Assembly (NCBI GenBank): GCA_002789675.1
Contig: PFTR01000013.1
Location: 1-50,707 of the forward strand
Source of the DNA: Alphaproteobacteria bacterium CG_4_9_14_3_um_filter_47_13
Lineage (GTDB): Bacteria; Pseudomonadota; Alphaproteobacteria; Micavibrionales; Micavibrionaceae
DNA length: 50,707 bases
Direction: 5' to 3'
Shown: positions 18,526 to 27,918 of the stretch, one piece after another
Layout of the letters: each line of letters begins with the position of its first letter
Numbering within the stretch: position 1 is the stretch's first letter
Notes under the pieces: model-generated
Told to the model about the DNA's origin: nothing
What the model saw: the letters and a program-made list of their open reading frames with translations, nothing else
The model's database searches: none
Translations under genes and position numbers: made by a program

Positions 18526-18912
18526 ATGAATATTAAAAGTTTAATTTTGGTTGTCGAGGATAACGATTTTGTGCGGATGCAGATTATCAGTTATCTCAAA
18601 GAAGCCGATTATGATGTTCTTGAAGCTGCCGAGGGATCTGCGGCGCTGGATTACATGGAGTTTAGTCGTAATATCACGCTGGCGATTGTGGATGTCCGTA
18701 TGGAGCCCGTAAACGGTTTTGAATTTATAAAAACGATTCGCGGTCGTAATATTATGACCCCTGTTATTCTTGTAACGGGAGACCAGACACCGGACTTACT
18801 GGAGCGTGCCGGTCAGTGTGGCGTTAGCGCCGTTTTAATGAAGCCTGTGCAAAAAGACCGTTTGCTCAAGACTGTTTCAAAAACGATAGATATTGGCAAG
18901 AGGCGTTCGTGA
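18526..18912 (+). CDS. Single-domain response regulator (CheY-like)
   Basis: The 128-residue protein is a receiver domain alone. It has acidic residues Glu11/Asp12, the phospho-acceptor Asp56 in AIVDVRM, Thr84 in VTGD, and the conserved Lys in LMKPV (about residue 106). No output domain is present, so it must act by binding another protein. It is the first gene of the pilus-like cluster and its stop overlaps the secretin start. The likely sensor is the hybrid kinase at 28649-30946 at the other end of the cluster, which is inferred from position. Confidence 0.93.
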   Translation: MNIKSLILVVEDNDFVRMQIISYLKEADYDVLEAAEGSAALDYMEFSRNITLAIVDVRMEPVNGFEFIKTIRGRNIMTPVILVTGDQTPDLLERAGQCGVSAVLMKPVQKDRLLKTVSKTIDIGKRRS

Positions 18913-20510
18913 TGAAAGTGAATTGGCAATGGCAGGTGAAGACGGTAATTTTCAGGAATCTGAGCCTGTTGTTCGCGGTTCTTTTTATTCTACAAGGCTG
19001 CGCTGATGCAACGGTTCCCGGAGCGCGAAATGTCAATATTCCAGCGCCAATGATGGCGGATGCGCGCCCAAGGGCTATAAACGAGCAACCGGATAGTGTG
19101 CTGTATTTGCCGCTGGGGCATGATGTTCTGGTGCCGTTTGTGAATAATGGGGAGGGGCTGCCGACCGAGCATGTGGGGCCTTTCGAGTTGCGTTCGGAAA
19201 CTCTGGCCGGAGCGCTACAGCTTATTCTGGCCGAATATGATCTCTCTCTTGCTTTTGAAACGGAAGAAGGGTTGAATCGCCGGATTACAGTAGCAAATCT
19301 TCAGGGGCCTCTCGACGTCGTTGTGGGAAGAGTCTGTTCTCTTGCCGATCTTTATTGTGCATATGAAGAGGGACTTTTGATTGTCAAGGAAACCCAGACA
19401 TTTACTGTTAAAATCCCGCCAATCAGTCAGGATGTTAATTTTATAAGCAATGTGGCCGCTGGTCTGGCCGCTATTATCGGTACAACACCTGTTATTGACC
19501 AGTCCACGAAAACAATTATTTACGAGGCAACGAACCGGACGGCGGAATATGCCCTGCGTTATTTCCAGCGTATGCGCACAAGTACAGCCCTGATTGTTTT
19601 TGAAACCTATATCTGGGAAGTCAATCTTGAAACCGGAAATTCAACAGGTGTCCGTTGGGATATGATCGAAACTTTCGGGAAGTTTACCGGAAGTATTGAT
19701 TTGACAGGGAATGTGGGCGCAGGTTTTACCAATCCGGTTAGTATTGGCTTGCCGACAACCGGTTTTGAAGACGGAGGGCCTTTTAATCCGAATGATATTT
19801 TTGATTTTCTTTCCCAGTTTGGTGCGGTGAAAACAATTTCCCAGCCTAAAATTACAGTATTGTCCGGCTCTGAAGCGCGTCTGCGTGTGGCGGATACCGA
19901 GAATTTTGTTTCGCAGGTTTCCCAGACCATTGATAATGGGCAGGTTAGTACATCCGTGAATACCAGTAGTGTTGATACAGGCTTTACATTAACGATTGCC
20001 AGTAGCTGGGACAATTCAACGGTCTATGCCGATGTTGATATTGCTCTGACCAATGTAACCGCGATTGATAATTTTCCGTTTGCATCCCAGGGTGCCGGAG
20101 GGAACGCAACGACGACCACTATTCAACTTCCAAAAACGGCAGAACGTGAATTGACAACGCAGGTTCGCGTTCGCCCGGGAGATTCACTGCTTATTGCCGG
20201 GCTGGTGAGTGAAGGGGACAGTTTTGATAAATCAGGACCCGGTTTTACAAAACCTATTATTCCGACCAGCAGGACAGCCGAGACAGATAATCTGGAGCTT
20301 GTCTTTTTGTTACGGCCGCGTGTGATTGTTTATACGAGTCCAGAGGATGGTGATTTTTCTAAAGAACCTCAGAAGGGGGGGCGTCAGGGTAATAGTGAAA
20401 TGTCTCCTCTTGACTATGACTTTGCTCCGTTTGATTTTTCTTCGGAGAATGGTAATGATAACTCTTCTGCGGAAGTTATTTCGTCCGAAATAATTGATCC
20501 CGGAAGTTGA
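18912..20510 (+). CDS. Outer-membrane secretin lipoprotein (PilN/MshL-like)
   Basis: This forms the outer-membrane gate of a type IVb pilus or type II-like system. I chose ATG 18912 (GTG 18909 is in frame), which overlaps the previous stop. A signal peptide ends in a lipobox, FILQGC, with the lipid-bearing cysteine about residue 30. N-terminal domains to about residue 240 precede the secretin core, with FGAVKTISQPKITVLSGSEA, TGFTLTIASSWDN and RPGDSLLIAGLV. The Gly/Ser/Asp-rich C-terminal tail of about 50 residues is hydrophilic. The length (532) is usual for PilN-type secretins. It resembles these more than the type IVa PilQ family. Confidence 0.9.
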   Translation: MKVNWQWQVKTVIFRNLSLLFAVLFILQGCADATVPGARNVNIPAPMMADARPRAINEQPDSVLYLPLGHDVLVPFVNNGEGLPTEHVGPFELRSETLAGALQLILAEYDLSLAFETEEGLNRRITVANLQGPLDVVVGRVCSLADLYCAYEEGLLIVKETQTFTVKIPPISQDVNFISNVAAGLAAIIGTTPVIDQSTKTIIYEATNRTAEYALRYFQRMRTSTALIVFETYIWEVNLETGNSTGVRWDMIETFGKFTGSIDLTGNVGAGFTNPVSIGLPTTGFEDGGPFNPNDIFDFLSQFGAVKTISQPKITVLSGSEARLRVADTENFVSQVSQTIDNGQVSTSVNTSSVDTGFTLTIASSWDNSTVYADVDIALTNVTAIDNFPFASQGAGGNATTTTIQLPKTAERELTTQVRVRPGDSLLIAGLVSEGDSFDKSGPGFTKPIIPTSRTAETDNLELVFLLRPRVIVYTSPEDGDFSKEPQKGGRQGNSEMSPLDYDFAPFDFSSENGNDNSSAEVISSEIIDPGS

Positions 20511-20629
20511 TTTAAAGGTTTGTTGATTTGATGTCTCTGTGCTTGTTACAATATAAAATGCATGCTGATAAAAATAGTTCTGTTTTTAGCGGGGCAGCGC
20601 TTTTTCTTGGTCTGGGGCTCTCTGGGAAT

Positions 20630-22192
20630 ATGAAAAAAGTTATTGTTTCCCTCTTTGTATTGGTGACAATTTTTATGGTGTCCACAGCATATGCTCAACC
20701 CGCAGGATTTAGCGATCCGGGAGCAAGAGGTGCTGGTGGTGCGGCAGTGGGGGGAGATCTTGCTCCTGTGGAAAAGAATGTGGCGGGGGGTAATATTACG
20801 ATCGGGGCAACGGCGCAGGTTGTTGTTCTATTCCGGAATGATAGCGGTCGCCCTGTTCAGACGGGCGCAATACAGCTTTATCCTTCTTCAACAGTTTCGG
20901 CCAGTGTCGCGCTGAACCAGTGTAGCTCGGAGGAACTTCCAGCCGGCGCAGTTTGTGCTGTAGGGCTTTCAATCAAGGGGTTACAGGCGGGGTCGTGGCG
21001 GATAGAAATGTTGATGCGTCATAGCGGCCGTTCGCGTCTTGTAACGGCAACGATGGATGGGCAGGTTGCTGCGGGTGAGGGCTCTGAAAGTAAATTTTTC
21101 AGTGATATTGAAGCCATTCCCAATGTTCTTGAGTTTGGTACGCCGAAAACAAGCCAGCCTGTTGTTCGTGCCGTGGTGATGCGTAATATTACATCCGAGC
21201 CGATTGACATTAATTCGATTTATATCGAGGCATCGGAGCAGGCAGGTTATTCTCTGCGTACCGATTGTACCCATCTCTCTCCAGGGCAGGCCTGTATTGT
21301 TCTCGTGACATGGTCGCCTCTTATGAAAGGGGACACATCCGGTGTTCTGATTGTTGAGCATAGCGGGCCAACAACGGTATCCAGCGTGAATATGACAGGG
21401 GAATATTCTCCTGATTCTACAGAGAGTGCCGATGTTTTTCCCGATGCTGTTCCCGGTAAAGGATTACTGGTGTCTTCTCTTGATGAGGTTTCTTTCGGGA
21501 ATGATGTGAAGTCCGTTTCTGCGATCACGGTTTCTTTGGTTAATGTGGGAGACGCCCCTCTCAAGATCAGGGATATTCGTCTGGCCAGTACGGATAATGG
21601 TGGGGTCAGTATTAGTAAGTCCGGATGTCTGACAGATATGATTCTTGAGCCGATTGAAGCCTGTCCTTTGACTTTGGCGTGGTCGCCCGTGCGTGAAGGA
21701 GCCATTCTTGATGACATCCAGATATGGCATGATGGGGCGCGGGGGATACTTATTTTACCTGTACGGGGGGTGGCCAGCAAGGCCGTTAGTCAGGATAATA
21801 AACCGGTGCGTCTTGCAAGCGGTGGTCTTGTCAGTGCAAGTCTGGGGCAGGAAGAGGCTACAGAAGGAATTGTTTTTGTTCGTGACGAGACAATTGATCC
21901 GGCGAGTGTTCTTGACGGTTTTATTGTGACGTCCCATTCTCCAAAAAGATCTATTATTTCAGGTCCCGGCGGTAGCAGAATCGTTTTTAATGGCGAGGAA
22001 GTTGTTCTAGGGGGCGTTCTCTGGAATGTGAATATACGTACCAGTGGTGTGGAATTCAGGACAGGAGATGCAAAAGTTTTATTGTTATTCGACAGATCTT
22101 TATCTTCTGTTAACCGTGTTCCCTCACAATCGGGAAGTAGCAGTGGCTCCGGTTCCTCTTCCGTGACATCAACCAGTAGCGGAGGCCTGTAA
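20630..22192 (+). CDS. Exported protein with ASH/choice-of-anchor-D-like repeats, pilus-cluster component
   Basis: I chose ATG 20630, which starts a clear signal peptide (MKKVIVSLFVLVTIFM... ending AYAQ); the frame is open from 20528. The 520-residue protein has at least two beta-sandwich repeats. Each begins like LEFGTPKTSQPVVRAVVMRN or VSFGNDVKSVSAITVSLVN, continues with a paired-cysteine segment and ends with TWSP or AWSP, then a strand like GVLIVEHSG. That is the ASH/choice-of-anchor-D pattern. The C-terminal 100 residues (SGPGGSRIVFNGEEVVLGG, VEFRTGDAKVLLL) resemble the small periplasmic domain of GspC/PilP-like proteins. Between secretin and ATPase genes, it may link inner and outer membrane parts. 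A Ser/Gly-rich tail ends it. Confidence 0.75.
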   Translation: MKKVIVSLFVLVTIFMVSTAYAQPAGFSDPGARGAGGAAVGGDLAPVEKNVAGGNITIGATAQVVVLFRNDSGRPVQTGAIQLYPSSTVSASVALNQCSSEELPAGAVCAVGLSIKGLQAGSWRIEMLMRHSGRSRLVTATMDGQVAAGEGSESKFFSDIEAIPNVLEFGTPKTSQPVVRAVVMRNITSEPIDINSIYIEASEQAGYSLRTDCTHLSPGQACIVLVTWSPLMKGDTSGVLIVEHSGPTTVSSVNMTGEYSPDSTESADVFPDAVPGKGLLVSSLDEVSFGNDVKSVSAITVSLVNVGDAPLKIRDIRLASTDNGGVSISKSGCLTDMILEPIEACPLTLAWSPVREGAILDDIQIWHDGARGILILPVRGVASKAVSQDNKPVRLASGGLVSASLGQEEATEGIVFVRDETIDPASVLDGFIVTSHSPKRSIISGPGGSRIVFNGEEVVLGGVLWNVNIRTSGVEFRTGDAKVLLLFDRSLSSVNRVPSQSGSSSGSGSSSVTSTSSGGL

Positions 22193-22241
22193 CAGAGAGT
22201 TATAAGTTATTAAAAGTTCAAGTGTTTCCAGAGTCTGATCC

Positions 22242-24071
22242 ATGACTGATAAAGATTTACCTACAGAAGGTCACTCTTCAAAAGAGGAAGAAAGTCTAAC
22301 ACTGGCGGAGATGGTTCGCCGGGTTAAAGACCGTCGTAAAAAATCAGGGACGCCTCCGGATGGTCTTGAGCGTCGCCAGTGGCATGACCGCCGTAAAGAA
22401 CGGGCACAGGAAGGCCGTGAACGTTATCTGGACATGGTTCAGAAAGAGCGTGTGATGCTTTTTGGTCAGGGTGTTGCACGTACAACGGATCAGCTTCTTG
22501 ATATGGCTGGCGCCGGAGGAGCCTCCGAACTCGAGGAAGAAGGTGTCCGCGACCGCGCCACAGGGGATCAGTTGCGCTCTATTCTGCCGGTACAGCTCTG
22601 GTTACCGCTGAGTATTCATCTTATTGATCTTCGGGAGGGTGTTTTGCGGGTTGCGCCATTGCATGAACTTAATGACCGCCAGATACAGGCGCTTATGTCT
22701 ACGGCGCAACGCAGCGGACTGAGTGTAGAAAAAGTAGAAGTCGAAATATGGGATCGTGCCGAGCTTCTTGAAACATTGCGTTCCGTTCATGATCTTTCGG
22801 CAGACCGGACGGAAAAAACTCTGGCGCAGTGGCTGGCGGATGTGGATAACGGTCTTTTATTAAATCAGTTCCAGCGCGATATGCTGGCAGAAGCGCTACA
22901 GGTTCGTGCCTCCGATATTCATATGTTGCAGGATAATAATGCGGATTCGCCGAACTGGATCAAGTACAGGATTGACGGTGATCTTGTGCCGATGCATCTG
23001 TTGCCGCCTGATGCAATGGCACGTTTGACAACTCTTCTGAAACGGGATGCTGGTCTGAATTTCGGGGATAAAACAACACCGAAAGACGGACGTTTCGGCT
23101 TTTCCTGGCAGGGACGGAATATTGATGTCCGTGTTGCGGCAGGACCGCAGGCACAGGATGGCGAGAAATTAACGCTCCGTCTTCTTGACCGGGCGGCACT
23201 CAAGGGGTTTGATGAGTTGCTTCGTCGTCATGAGGATGTCGGCAATTATCTGGCTAAACTACTGTCACCAGAAATCAAGGGCGGCGGTGGGCTGATCCTT
23301 CTTTCCGGTCCGACAGGTTCGGGGAAAACAACGACCCTTTATGCCTGCGTGCAACAGATTGACAGACGGCGGCGGCATGTTTTGACGATTGAAGATCCTA
23401 TCGAGTATGAATTGCGCTATGCGACACAGTGGCAGGTGCGCCCCGGCATAGAAGGTAGTCAGTTTCCTGATCTGATTCGTGCGGCGATGCGGCATGATCC
23501 TGATTATATCGTAATTGGCGAGATGCGGGATGCCGATACAGTGGAGACATCGCTGCGTGCAGCAGAGTCCGGTCATACGGTGATTTCGACCATTCATGCT
23601 GATACAGCCTTGCAGACTTTTGAACGCTTGCGCTCTTTAATGCCGCATGAGCGGGAGCGTTCTTCGACCTATACACTGGCGCAACAGGTTAAATGCGTTT
23701 TAAACCAGCGCCTTGTGCGGACATTATGTCAGGGTTGCGCTCATAAGGAAAAAGTATCTTCCTATCTGGACGAGCATGAAATCAGGCAGCTTGGTATTGA
23801 TGAAAATGTGTTCATTCGCCGTCATAATACAAATGGATGTGATTTATGTAATCGGACAGGTGTTGTAGGAAGAACATTACTTCTTGATGCGCTGCTTCTT
23901 ACCATGGGTCCCAGCGAAAGAAATAATATTTATGAAGCTCTTATGAAGAATGCAAATGATATTACCAGAGAGGAAGGTGTGATTGTTCATAGTCGTCGCG
24001 AGGGACTGGTTGATCTGGTGGTCAGTGGTCTGGTTGATCCCAAGGCGGCGCTTTCTCATTTGGAAGATTAA
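22242..24071 (+). CDS. GspE/PilB-type assembly ATPase (PilQ of type IVb systems)
   Basis: This hexameric cytoplasmic motor powers pilus or pseudopilus assembly. The 609-residue protein has a basic, charged N-terminal region (RRKKSGTPPDGLERRQWHDR) not usual in the family. An N2-like domain is followed by Walker A GPTGSGKTTT (about 356-365), Asp box TIEDPIEYEL, Walker B VIGEMRD and the His box STIHAD. Two CxxC pairs (CQGC near 496 and CDLC near 533) form the zinc site typical of assembly rather than retraction ATPases. No PilT-like retraction ATPase occurs in the cluster. Confidence 0.93.
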   Translation: MTDKDLPTEGHSSKEEESLTLAEMVRRVKDRRKKSGTPPDGLERRQWHDRRKERAQEGRERYLDMVQKERVMLFGQGVARTTDQLLDMAGAGGASELEEEGVRDRATGDQLRSILPVQLWLPLSIHLIDLREGVLRVAPLHELNDRQIQALMSTAQRSGLSVEKVEVEIWDRAELLETLRSVHDLSADRTEKTLAQWLADVDNGLLLNQFQRDMLAEALQVRASDIHMLQDNNADSPNWIKYRIDGDLVPMHLLPPDAMARLTTLLKRDAGLNFGDKTTPKDGRFGFSWQGRNIDVRVAAGPQAQDGEKLTLRLLDRAALKGFDELLRRHEDVGNYLAKLLSPEIKGGGGLILLSGPTGSGKTTTLYACVQQIDRRRRHVLTIEDPIEYELRYATQWQVRPGIEGSQFPDLIRAAMRHDPDYIVIGEMRDADTVETSLRAAESGHTVISTIHADTALQTFERLRSLMPHERERSSTYTLAQQVKCVLNQRLVRTLCQGCAHKEKVSSYLDEHEIRQLGIDENVFIRRHNTNGCDLCNRTGVVGRTLLLDALLLTMGPSERNNIYEALMKNANDITREEGVIVHSRREGLVDLVVSGLVDPKAALSHLED

Positions 24072-24119
24072 ATTATATTATTTTTTTATTGTTAAAGTGA
24101 ATTAAGGAAGTCTACTGCA

Positions 24120-25340
24120 ATGCAACAATGGGTTGCCGAAATTGCTTATGATACGACATCGGGGCCGCGGAAGGTAACGGAATCTTTTTATCTTCCGACT
24201 GCGGAGGATGTCCGGAATATCGTTGCCAAAAACGGTGGTCATGTTTTATCAATCCGTGCCCATGAACGATCCCCTCTGGAGCGTCTTCTTGCACGGTCAA
24301 CATGGTGGCAGGTTCAGTTATTGCGGGGAATTCAGTTCCGTTCGACGGCATCGTCACCTGGCGTGGCTCTGTGGCGTATTATCCAGGCTGAAACCAATCC
24401 CATGCGCCAGAATATTCTGGCGCCGGCGCAGGAAGCTCTGGCACGGGGGATGGGGATTATTGATGCGCTTAAGGCCTTGCGTATTTTCGATCATGGAACG
24501 CTGGCTATTCTGGCCGCGAGTGAAAAAGCCAATAAGTTGCAGGAAGGTATTCCGCATGCCATTCATTCGATTACCCAGAAAAGGAAAAATACAAGAGCGA
24601 TTATGGGGACGATGGCATGGCTGGGTTTTGATGTGATTACTATTGTGCAGTCTTTGTTCTGGGGCAAAGGAATGGTTTTAAACTGGTTTCGTGGTAATGC
24701 CCCGACCGAGCCAGAGGAACTTGAGCATTATCTGCGCATTGTCGGTAATCTGGAATTGACATGGAATGTACTGATTGTGATAGCGACGGGCTGTGGTCTT
24801 TTTATGACCTGGACAATCTTTTCTTTCTGGATCAATAAGGGCAAAACGGATTGGCCAACAGCGCGTATTGTGCGTAAAATCCCCTTGATTGGCGCTTATT
24901 TAAGGGATCTGGGTTTTGCCGATTCGATGATGGCGGCGGCGCGAATGCTGCGCGGACTTGTCCCGATTGGCGATACGCTGAAACAGTCTTCCGAGGCCAC
25001 AACTGTGCCGGAAGTGTCGGAATACTGGACAGAGTCAAATAAAGAACTGGAGCGTGGTGTTCTGCTGGGGGCGGCGCTTGATCGTAAGCCGCTCAGCCGG
25101 AGCGAACGCCTTGAACTCGCGAGCTTGTCTGATCTTGCACAAGTTGCTACAGTATTAGAGTCTGTTGCCGAAATGCGTTCTGCTGCGGCAAAAACAAAAC
25201 ATGCGCTGATTGTCTGGATTGCATTCGGTTTGACCGGTGTGTTTCTGGCTCTCGCGTTTGGTAGTGCCATTTATGCGTTAACGGTCATGAATATGAGCCT
25301 TGATAGCATGATGGGTGGTTTAATGTCGGGGGCGATATAG
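24120..25340 (+). CDS. GspF/PilR-type inner-membrane platform protein
   Basis: This polytopic platform protein couples the ATPase to pilin polymerisation. The 406-residue protein opens with a short cytoplasmic domain and has two T2SSF repeats. The first, about 75-180, includes GVALWRIIQAETNPMRQNI and GHGTLAILAASEKANKL-like sequence. The second, about 270-385, includes DSMMAAARMLRGLVPIGDTL. Spans lie near residues 168-190, 220-245 and at the C-terminus. The first repeat is more divergent than in GspF, as in PilR of IncI-type pili. It follows the ATPase by 48 bases. Confidence 0.88.
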   Translation: MQQWVAEIAYDTTSGPRKVTESFYLPTAEDVRNIVAKNGGHVLSIRAHERSPLERLLARSTWWQVQLLRGIQFRSTASSPGVALWRIIQAETNPMRQNILAPAQEALARGMGIIDALKALRIFDHGTLAILAASEKANKLQEGIPHAIHSITQKRKNTRAIMGTMAWLGFDVITIVQSLFWGKGMVLNWFRGNAPTEPEELEHYLRIVGNLELTWNVLIVIATGCGLFMTWTIFSFWINKGKTDWPTARIVRKIPLIGAYLRDLGFADSMMAAARMLRGLVPIGDTLKQSSEATTVPEVSEYWTESNKELERGVLLGAALDRKPLSRSERLELASLSDLAQVATVLESVAEMRSAAAKTKHALIVWIAFGLTGVFLALAFGSAIYALTVMNMSLDSMMGGLMSGAI

Positions 25341-25342
25341 TT

Positions 25343-26338
25343 TTGACGTTGATATCCAAAGATAAAGAACTCATGAAAAAGAGTGACCGCCCTATGAAAG
25401 AGAAGGGCGCAAAAGAACGCAATGCCGGAAAGATAAAGCCCGGTATTGCTGATTATATTGCCGGAGAAGCCGCAAGTTTTGTAGGTGTGCTCACCCCCCA
25501 TTTGCCGCAGGAGATTGTTGGTGGCTCAATCCCGCAAATTCCGGGAACCGAAGAAGAGGCCGTCTGGAATGCCGCCTCGCAGGCAACAGGAACAGAGCGT
25601 GTGCACTATGTGTATAGTATTGAAGGCGGCAGGGTCTGGTATCTGGCAAGTCCTTCCTCGACTCTGGCTTCCAATCCCGATAGCTGGTGTCCGCTGGCGG
25701 CAGCATTGCCGGGGAATAGCGAGTACTGGGATCGTGAAACGGTTTATTTGTATGAGCAGGAAGGGATGGCTTCGGCTTTGCGCTGGGATCAGGAAACAGG
25801 GCGGATGCAGGTCTTTCTCGGTGCGGCACGGACATTATTGCCGCGTGTCCAGAGTATGGATGCCAATTTCGTAACAATCAACGCGGAAGTCGCCAGACCC
25901 ATTCCCTGGAAAAACAGGCAGTTGAGAACCGAAAAACTTTCACGGGCGGCCTCTATGGCGCTGCTTTATGCAGGACTGGCGATTAATTTTATGGCCATAA
26001 TTATTCTGCTATTTCAATATGCTATTACCAATTTTGTGAAGCGGGATCTTGCCTCGGTCAAGGCTGAGACGGAAAAAGTTTCTGTTGATCTGATGTTTAA
26101 TGCTTTGAACGCTTTGCAAAGTGATTCTGTTAAACACATGGTACGCATTCAGGAGCTTCTGGATTATCTGGCCAGAATTGATGGCACATTGGTAAAATAT
26201 GAGGTTAATAAAGGGAGTGTGACATGGGAAGCTCTTGTTCCCCAGTCTTTCAGTGATTGTGGGGGCATATTAAAGGGGTGTCAGAAAAACCCCGGTCTGG
26301 AAGCGGACGGTCGGGTCAGGATTAAAGGATCAATTTAG
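25343..26338 (+). CDS. Single-span membrane protein, PilO2/PilM-N-like pilus assembly component
   Basis: The frame starts at TTG 25343, two bases after the PilR-like stop; ATG 25373 is an equally good or better start. The 331-residue protein has a lysine-rich N-terminus and a mixed alpha/beta cytoplasmic domain (about 35-195) with several Trp (VWYLASPSSTLASNPDSWCP). One membrane span (204-228) is followed by a coiled coil and a small periplasmic domain with two Cys. Cytoplasmic domain, single span and periplasmic tail in that order match PilO/PilO2 of type IVb systems, or a PilM-PilN fusion. The assignment rests on topology and position, with weak sequence support. Confidence 0.75.
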   Translation: MTLISKDKELMKKSDRPMKEKGAKERNAGKIKPGIADYIAGEAASFVGVLTPHLPQEIVGGSIPQIPGTEEEAVWNAASQATGTERVHYVYSIEGGRVWYLASPSSTLASNPDSWCPLAAALPGNSEYWDRETVYLYEQEGMASALRWDQETGRMQVFLGAARTLLPRVQSMDANFVTINAEVARPIPWKNRQLRTEKLSRAASMALLYAGLAINFMAIIILLFQYAITNFVKRDLASVKAETEKVSVDLMFNALNALQSDSVKHMVRIQELLDYLARIDGTLVKYEVNKGSVTWEALVPQSFSDCGGILKGCQKNPGLEADGRVRIKGSI

Positions 26339-26462
26339 TTAAAATTTATGGCTAAGGCATTGATTTATGTTGTTTTAATAAATACAAAGTAGACTTAATA
26401 CAGGGGATATTATAAACTGGTTTTATCTTTTTACGGTTCCCGCATATTTTCTGGAGGAATTT

Positions 26463-26996
26463 TTGGATTTCAAGTCTTTTGAATGGCGTAAGTTACAGAA
26501 ATATTTAAATCCGAACGCCGCGCATGATTTGAATATTTTTCTTGAACGGCTGCCGCAGACAGCAGGGCAGACGGCTTTGGTGGCGGCCGGTATTGCCTGG
26601 ATGGCGGCGGGGGCGCTTGGCCTGTTTACGGCTATGCAGGTCAAGTCCATGACAGAATTGCGGGCGGAGTTAAAGGAAACCCAGGCCTTGAAACCCGCTG
26701 TTCCGGTTCTGAGGGACGTGCCTGTGCCCCAGCAGGATCTGAAATCCTTTACGGATAGTCTGGCGAGAACCTATCCGAATATTGATATCAAACAGCAGGG
26801 GGCAAGCATCCAGATTACGGCAGCTTCGACAGCGTTTTTTGGTGTTTTTCGCGAAGCGATCGGTCATGTCCAGAATGGCGGAACGGGATGGCGGGTGTCG
26901 GTAGAGCGATTATGTGTTGGCAGAGAGTGTCAGGGTAACAATCTTGGCGCCTTGCTTAAAATTAACAAGGTTTCAGTGGATAAGCCTGCCGGGTAG
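26463..26996 (+). CDS. Single-span membrane protein of the pilus cluster (PilN/GspM/PilP-like)
   Basis: Translation starts at TTG 26463: an excellent GGAGGAA at 26453-26459 decides it and no ATG is near. The 177-residue protein has a short cytoplasmic part, a span at about 37-58 (ALVAAGIAWMAAGALGLF) and a short coiled coil. A periplasmic ferredoxin-like fold follows (DSLARTYPNIDIKQQGASIQ), as in PilN/PilO/GspM. Two cysteines (LCVGREC) lie near the end. It follows the PilO2-like gene by 124 bases. The function is inferred from position and topology. Confidence 0.75.
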   Translation: MDFKSFEWRKLQKYLNPNAAHDLNIFLERLPQTAGQTALVAAGIAWMAAGALGLFTAMQVKSMTELRAELKETQALKPAVPVLRDVPVPQQDLKSFTDSLARTYPNIDIKQQGASIQITAASTAFFGVFREAIGHVQNGGTGWRVSVERLCVGRECQGNNLGALLKINKVSVDKPAG

Positions 26997-27064
26997 AGTC
27001 TTTAGGTTTATAAATAGTGGTCTAAATCCGCTAGAGTTTCAAAAAGCAGAATGGAGTGACGAAA

Positions 27065-27832
27065 ATGATTTTTAAGAAAGTAAAGGATAAAGTGATGATG
27101 GGACGTAAGGGAGAGCGTGGAAACGTGCTGTTTCTCATCTTGATTGCGGTGGCTTTGTTTGCGGCACTGTCTTATGCTGTGACGCAGTCCAGCCGATCGG
27201 GTGGTGGTGATGCCAGTAAAGAAACAAATCTTATCGGGAGCGCACAGCTTACACAATATCCGGCAGGTGTAAGAACATCGTTGATTAGAATGATTATTTC
27301 AGGAGAGGATCCGACAACACTGGAATTTAATCCGCCTCTTACTTTTAGTGACTGCTCTGGTGCACCAACAACTTATAATCGATGCGTCTTTCATCCTAGC
27401 GGTGGTGGTGCAACTTACGCATTGGCTCCTTCTGAAGTTATGGCCGATGGTAACCCGGGAACATGGCTCTTTGTCGGTGATAATGAAATAAATCTTATTG
27501 GTCAATACGATGGTGCCGGGGATCCTGACTCTGTAGAAGCGGATATTATTGCTTTACTTCCTGGTATATCGAATAGTATTTGTACAAAGGTTAATGAAGA
27601 GCTGGGGATTACAGGTGATATTGATGAAGGAACAGGTACTATACTTTTTGCTTCGGTAAATCAAATGGTCAGTACGAATGCGGACTCTGCGTCAACAGAA
27701 ATCACGGCGGCCATTGATGGTAGCGGAGGTACAATTGGAGGCGCTGATGCTACGGGTCTTGACGGACAACCTTTTGGTTGCTTTACACAAGATTCAGTAA
27801 ATTATTACTATCATGTTCTAATCGAGCGCTGA
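27065..27832 (+). CDS. Pilin-like exported protein 1 (non-canonical prepilin leader)
   Basis: I chose ATG 27065 (GGAG at 27053-27056); a GTG at 27056 is in frame. A basic 19-residue leader ends GRKGERG and is followed by a long hydrophobic helix (NVLFLILIAVALFAALSYAV). That is a prepilin-like arrangement but with Leu instead of Glu at +5. The rest of the 255-residue protein is Gly/Ser/Thr/Asp-rich with four to five cysteines (FSDCSGAP, YNRCVFH, SICTKVN, FGCFTQ). It follows the assembly genes and is closed by a terminator, so it is a good candidate for a fibre subunit. Processing at Gly19 is inferred. Confidence 0.8.
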   Translation: MIFKKVKDKVMMGRKGERGNVLFLILIAVALFAALSYAVTQSSRSGGGDASKETNLIGSAQLTQYPAGVRTSLIRMIISGEDPTTLEFNPPLTFSDCSGAPTTYNRCVFHPSGGGATYALAPSEVMADGNPGTWLFVGDNEINLIGQYDGAGDPDSVEADIIALLPGISNSICTKVNEELGITGDIDEGTGTILFASVNQMVSTNADSASTEITAAIDGSGGTIGGADATGLDGQPFGCFTQDSVNYYYHVLIER

Positions 27833-27867
27833 TCCCTTGTTTGCACTCTGTTTTTGCTTTTTAATGG

Positions 27868-27899
27868 ACATGGCCTTCTTTAGGGAAGGTCATGTTTTT
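27868..27899 (+). terminator. Rho-independent terminator between the two pilin-like genes
   Basis: ACATGGCCTTC (27868-27878) pairs with GAAGGTCATGT (27885-27895): 11 pairs, one of them G-U, loop of six bases, with a T-run at 27895-27899. It lies 36 bases after the stop of pilin-like gene 1. It covers the first possible ATG (27892) of the next frame, which argues that the second gene starts at 27919. Confidence 0.8.
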
Positions 27900-27918
27900 A
27901 CTGGCAGGGAGATGGTTT

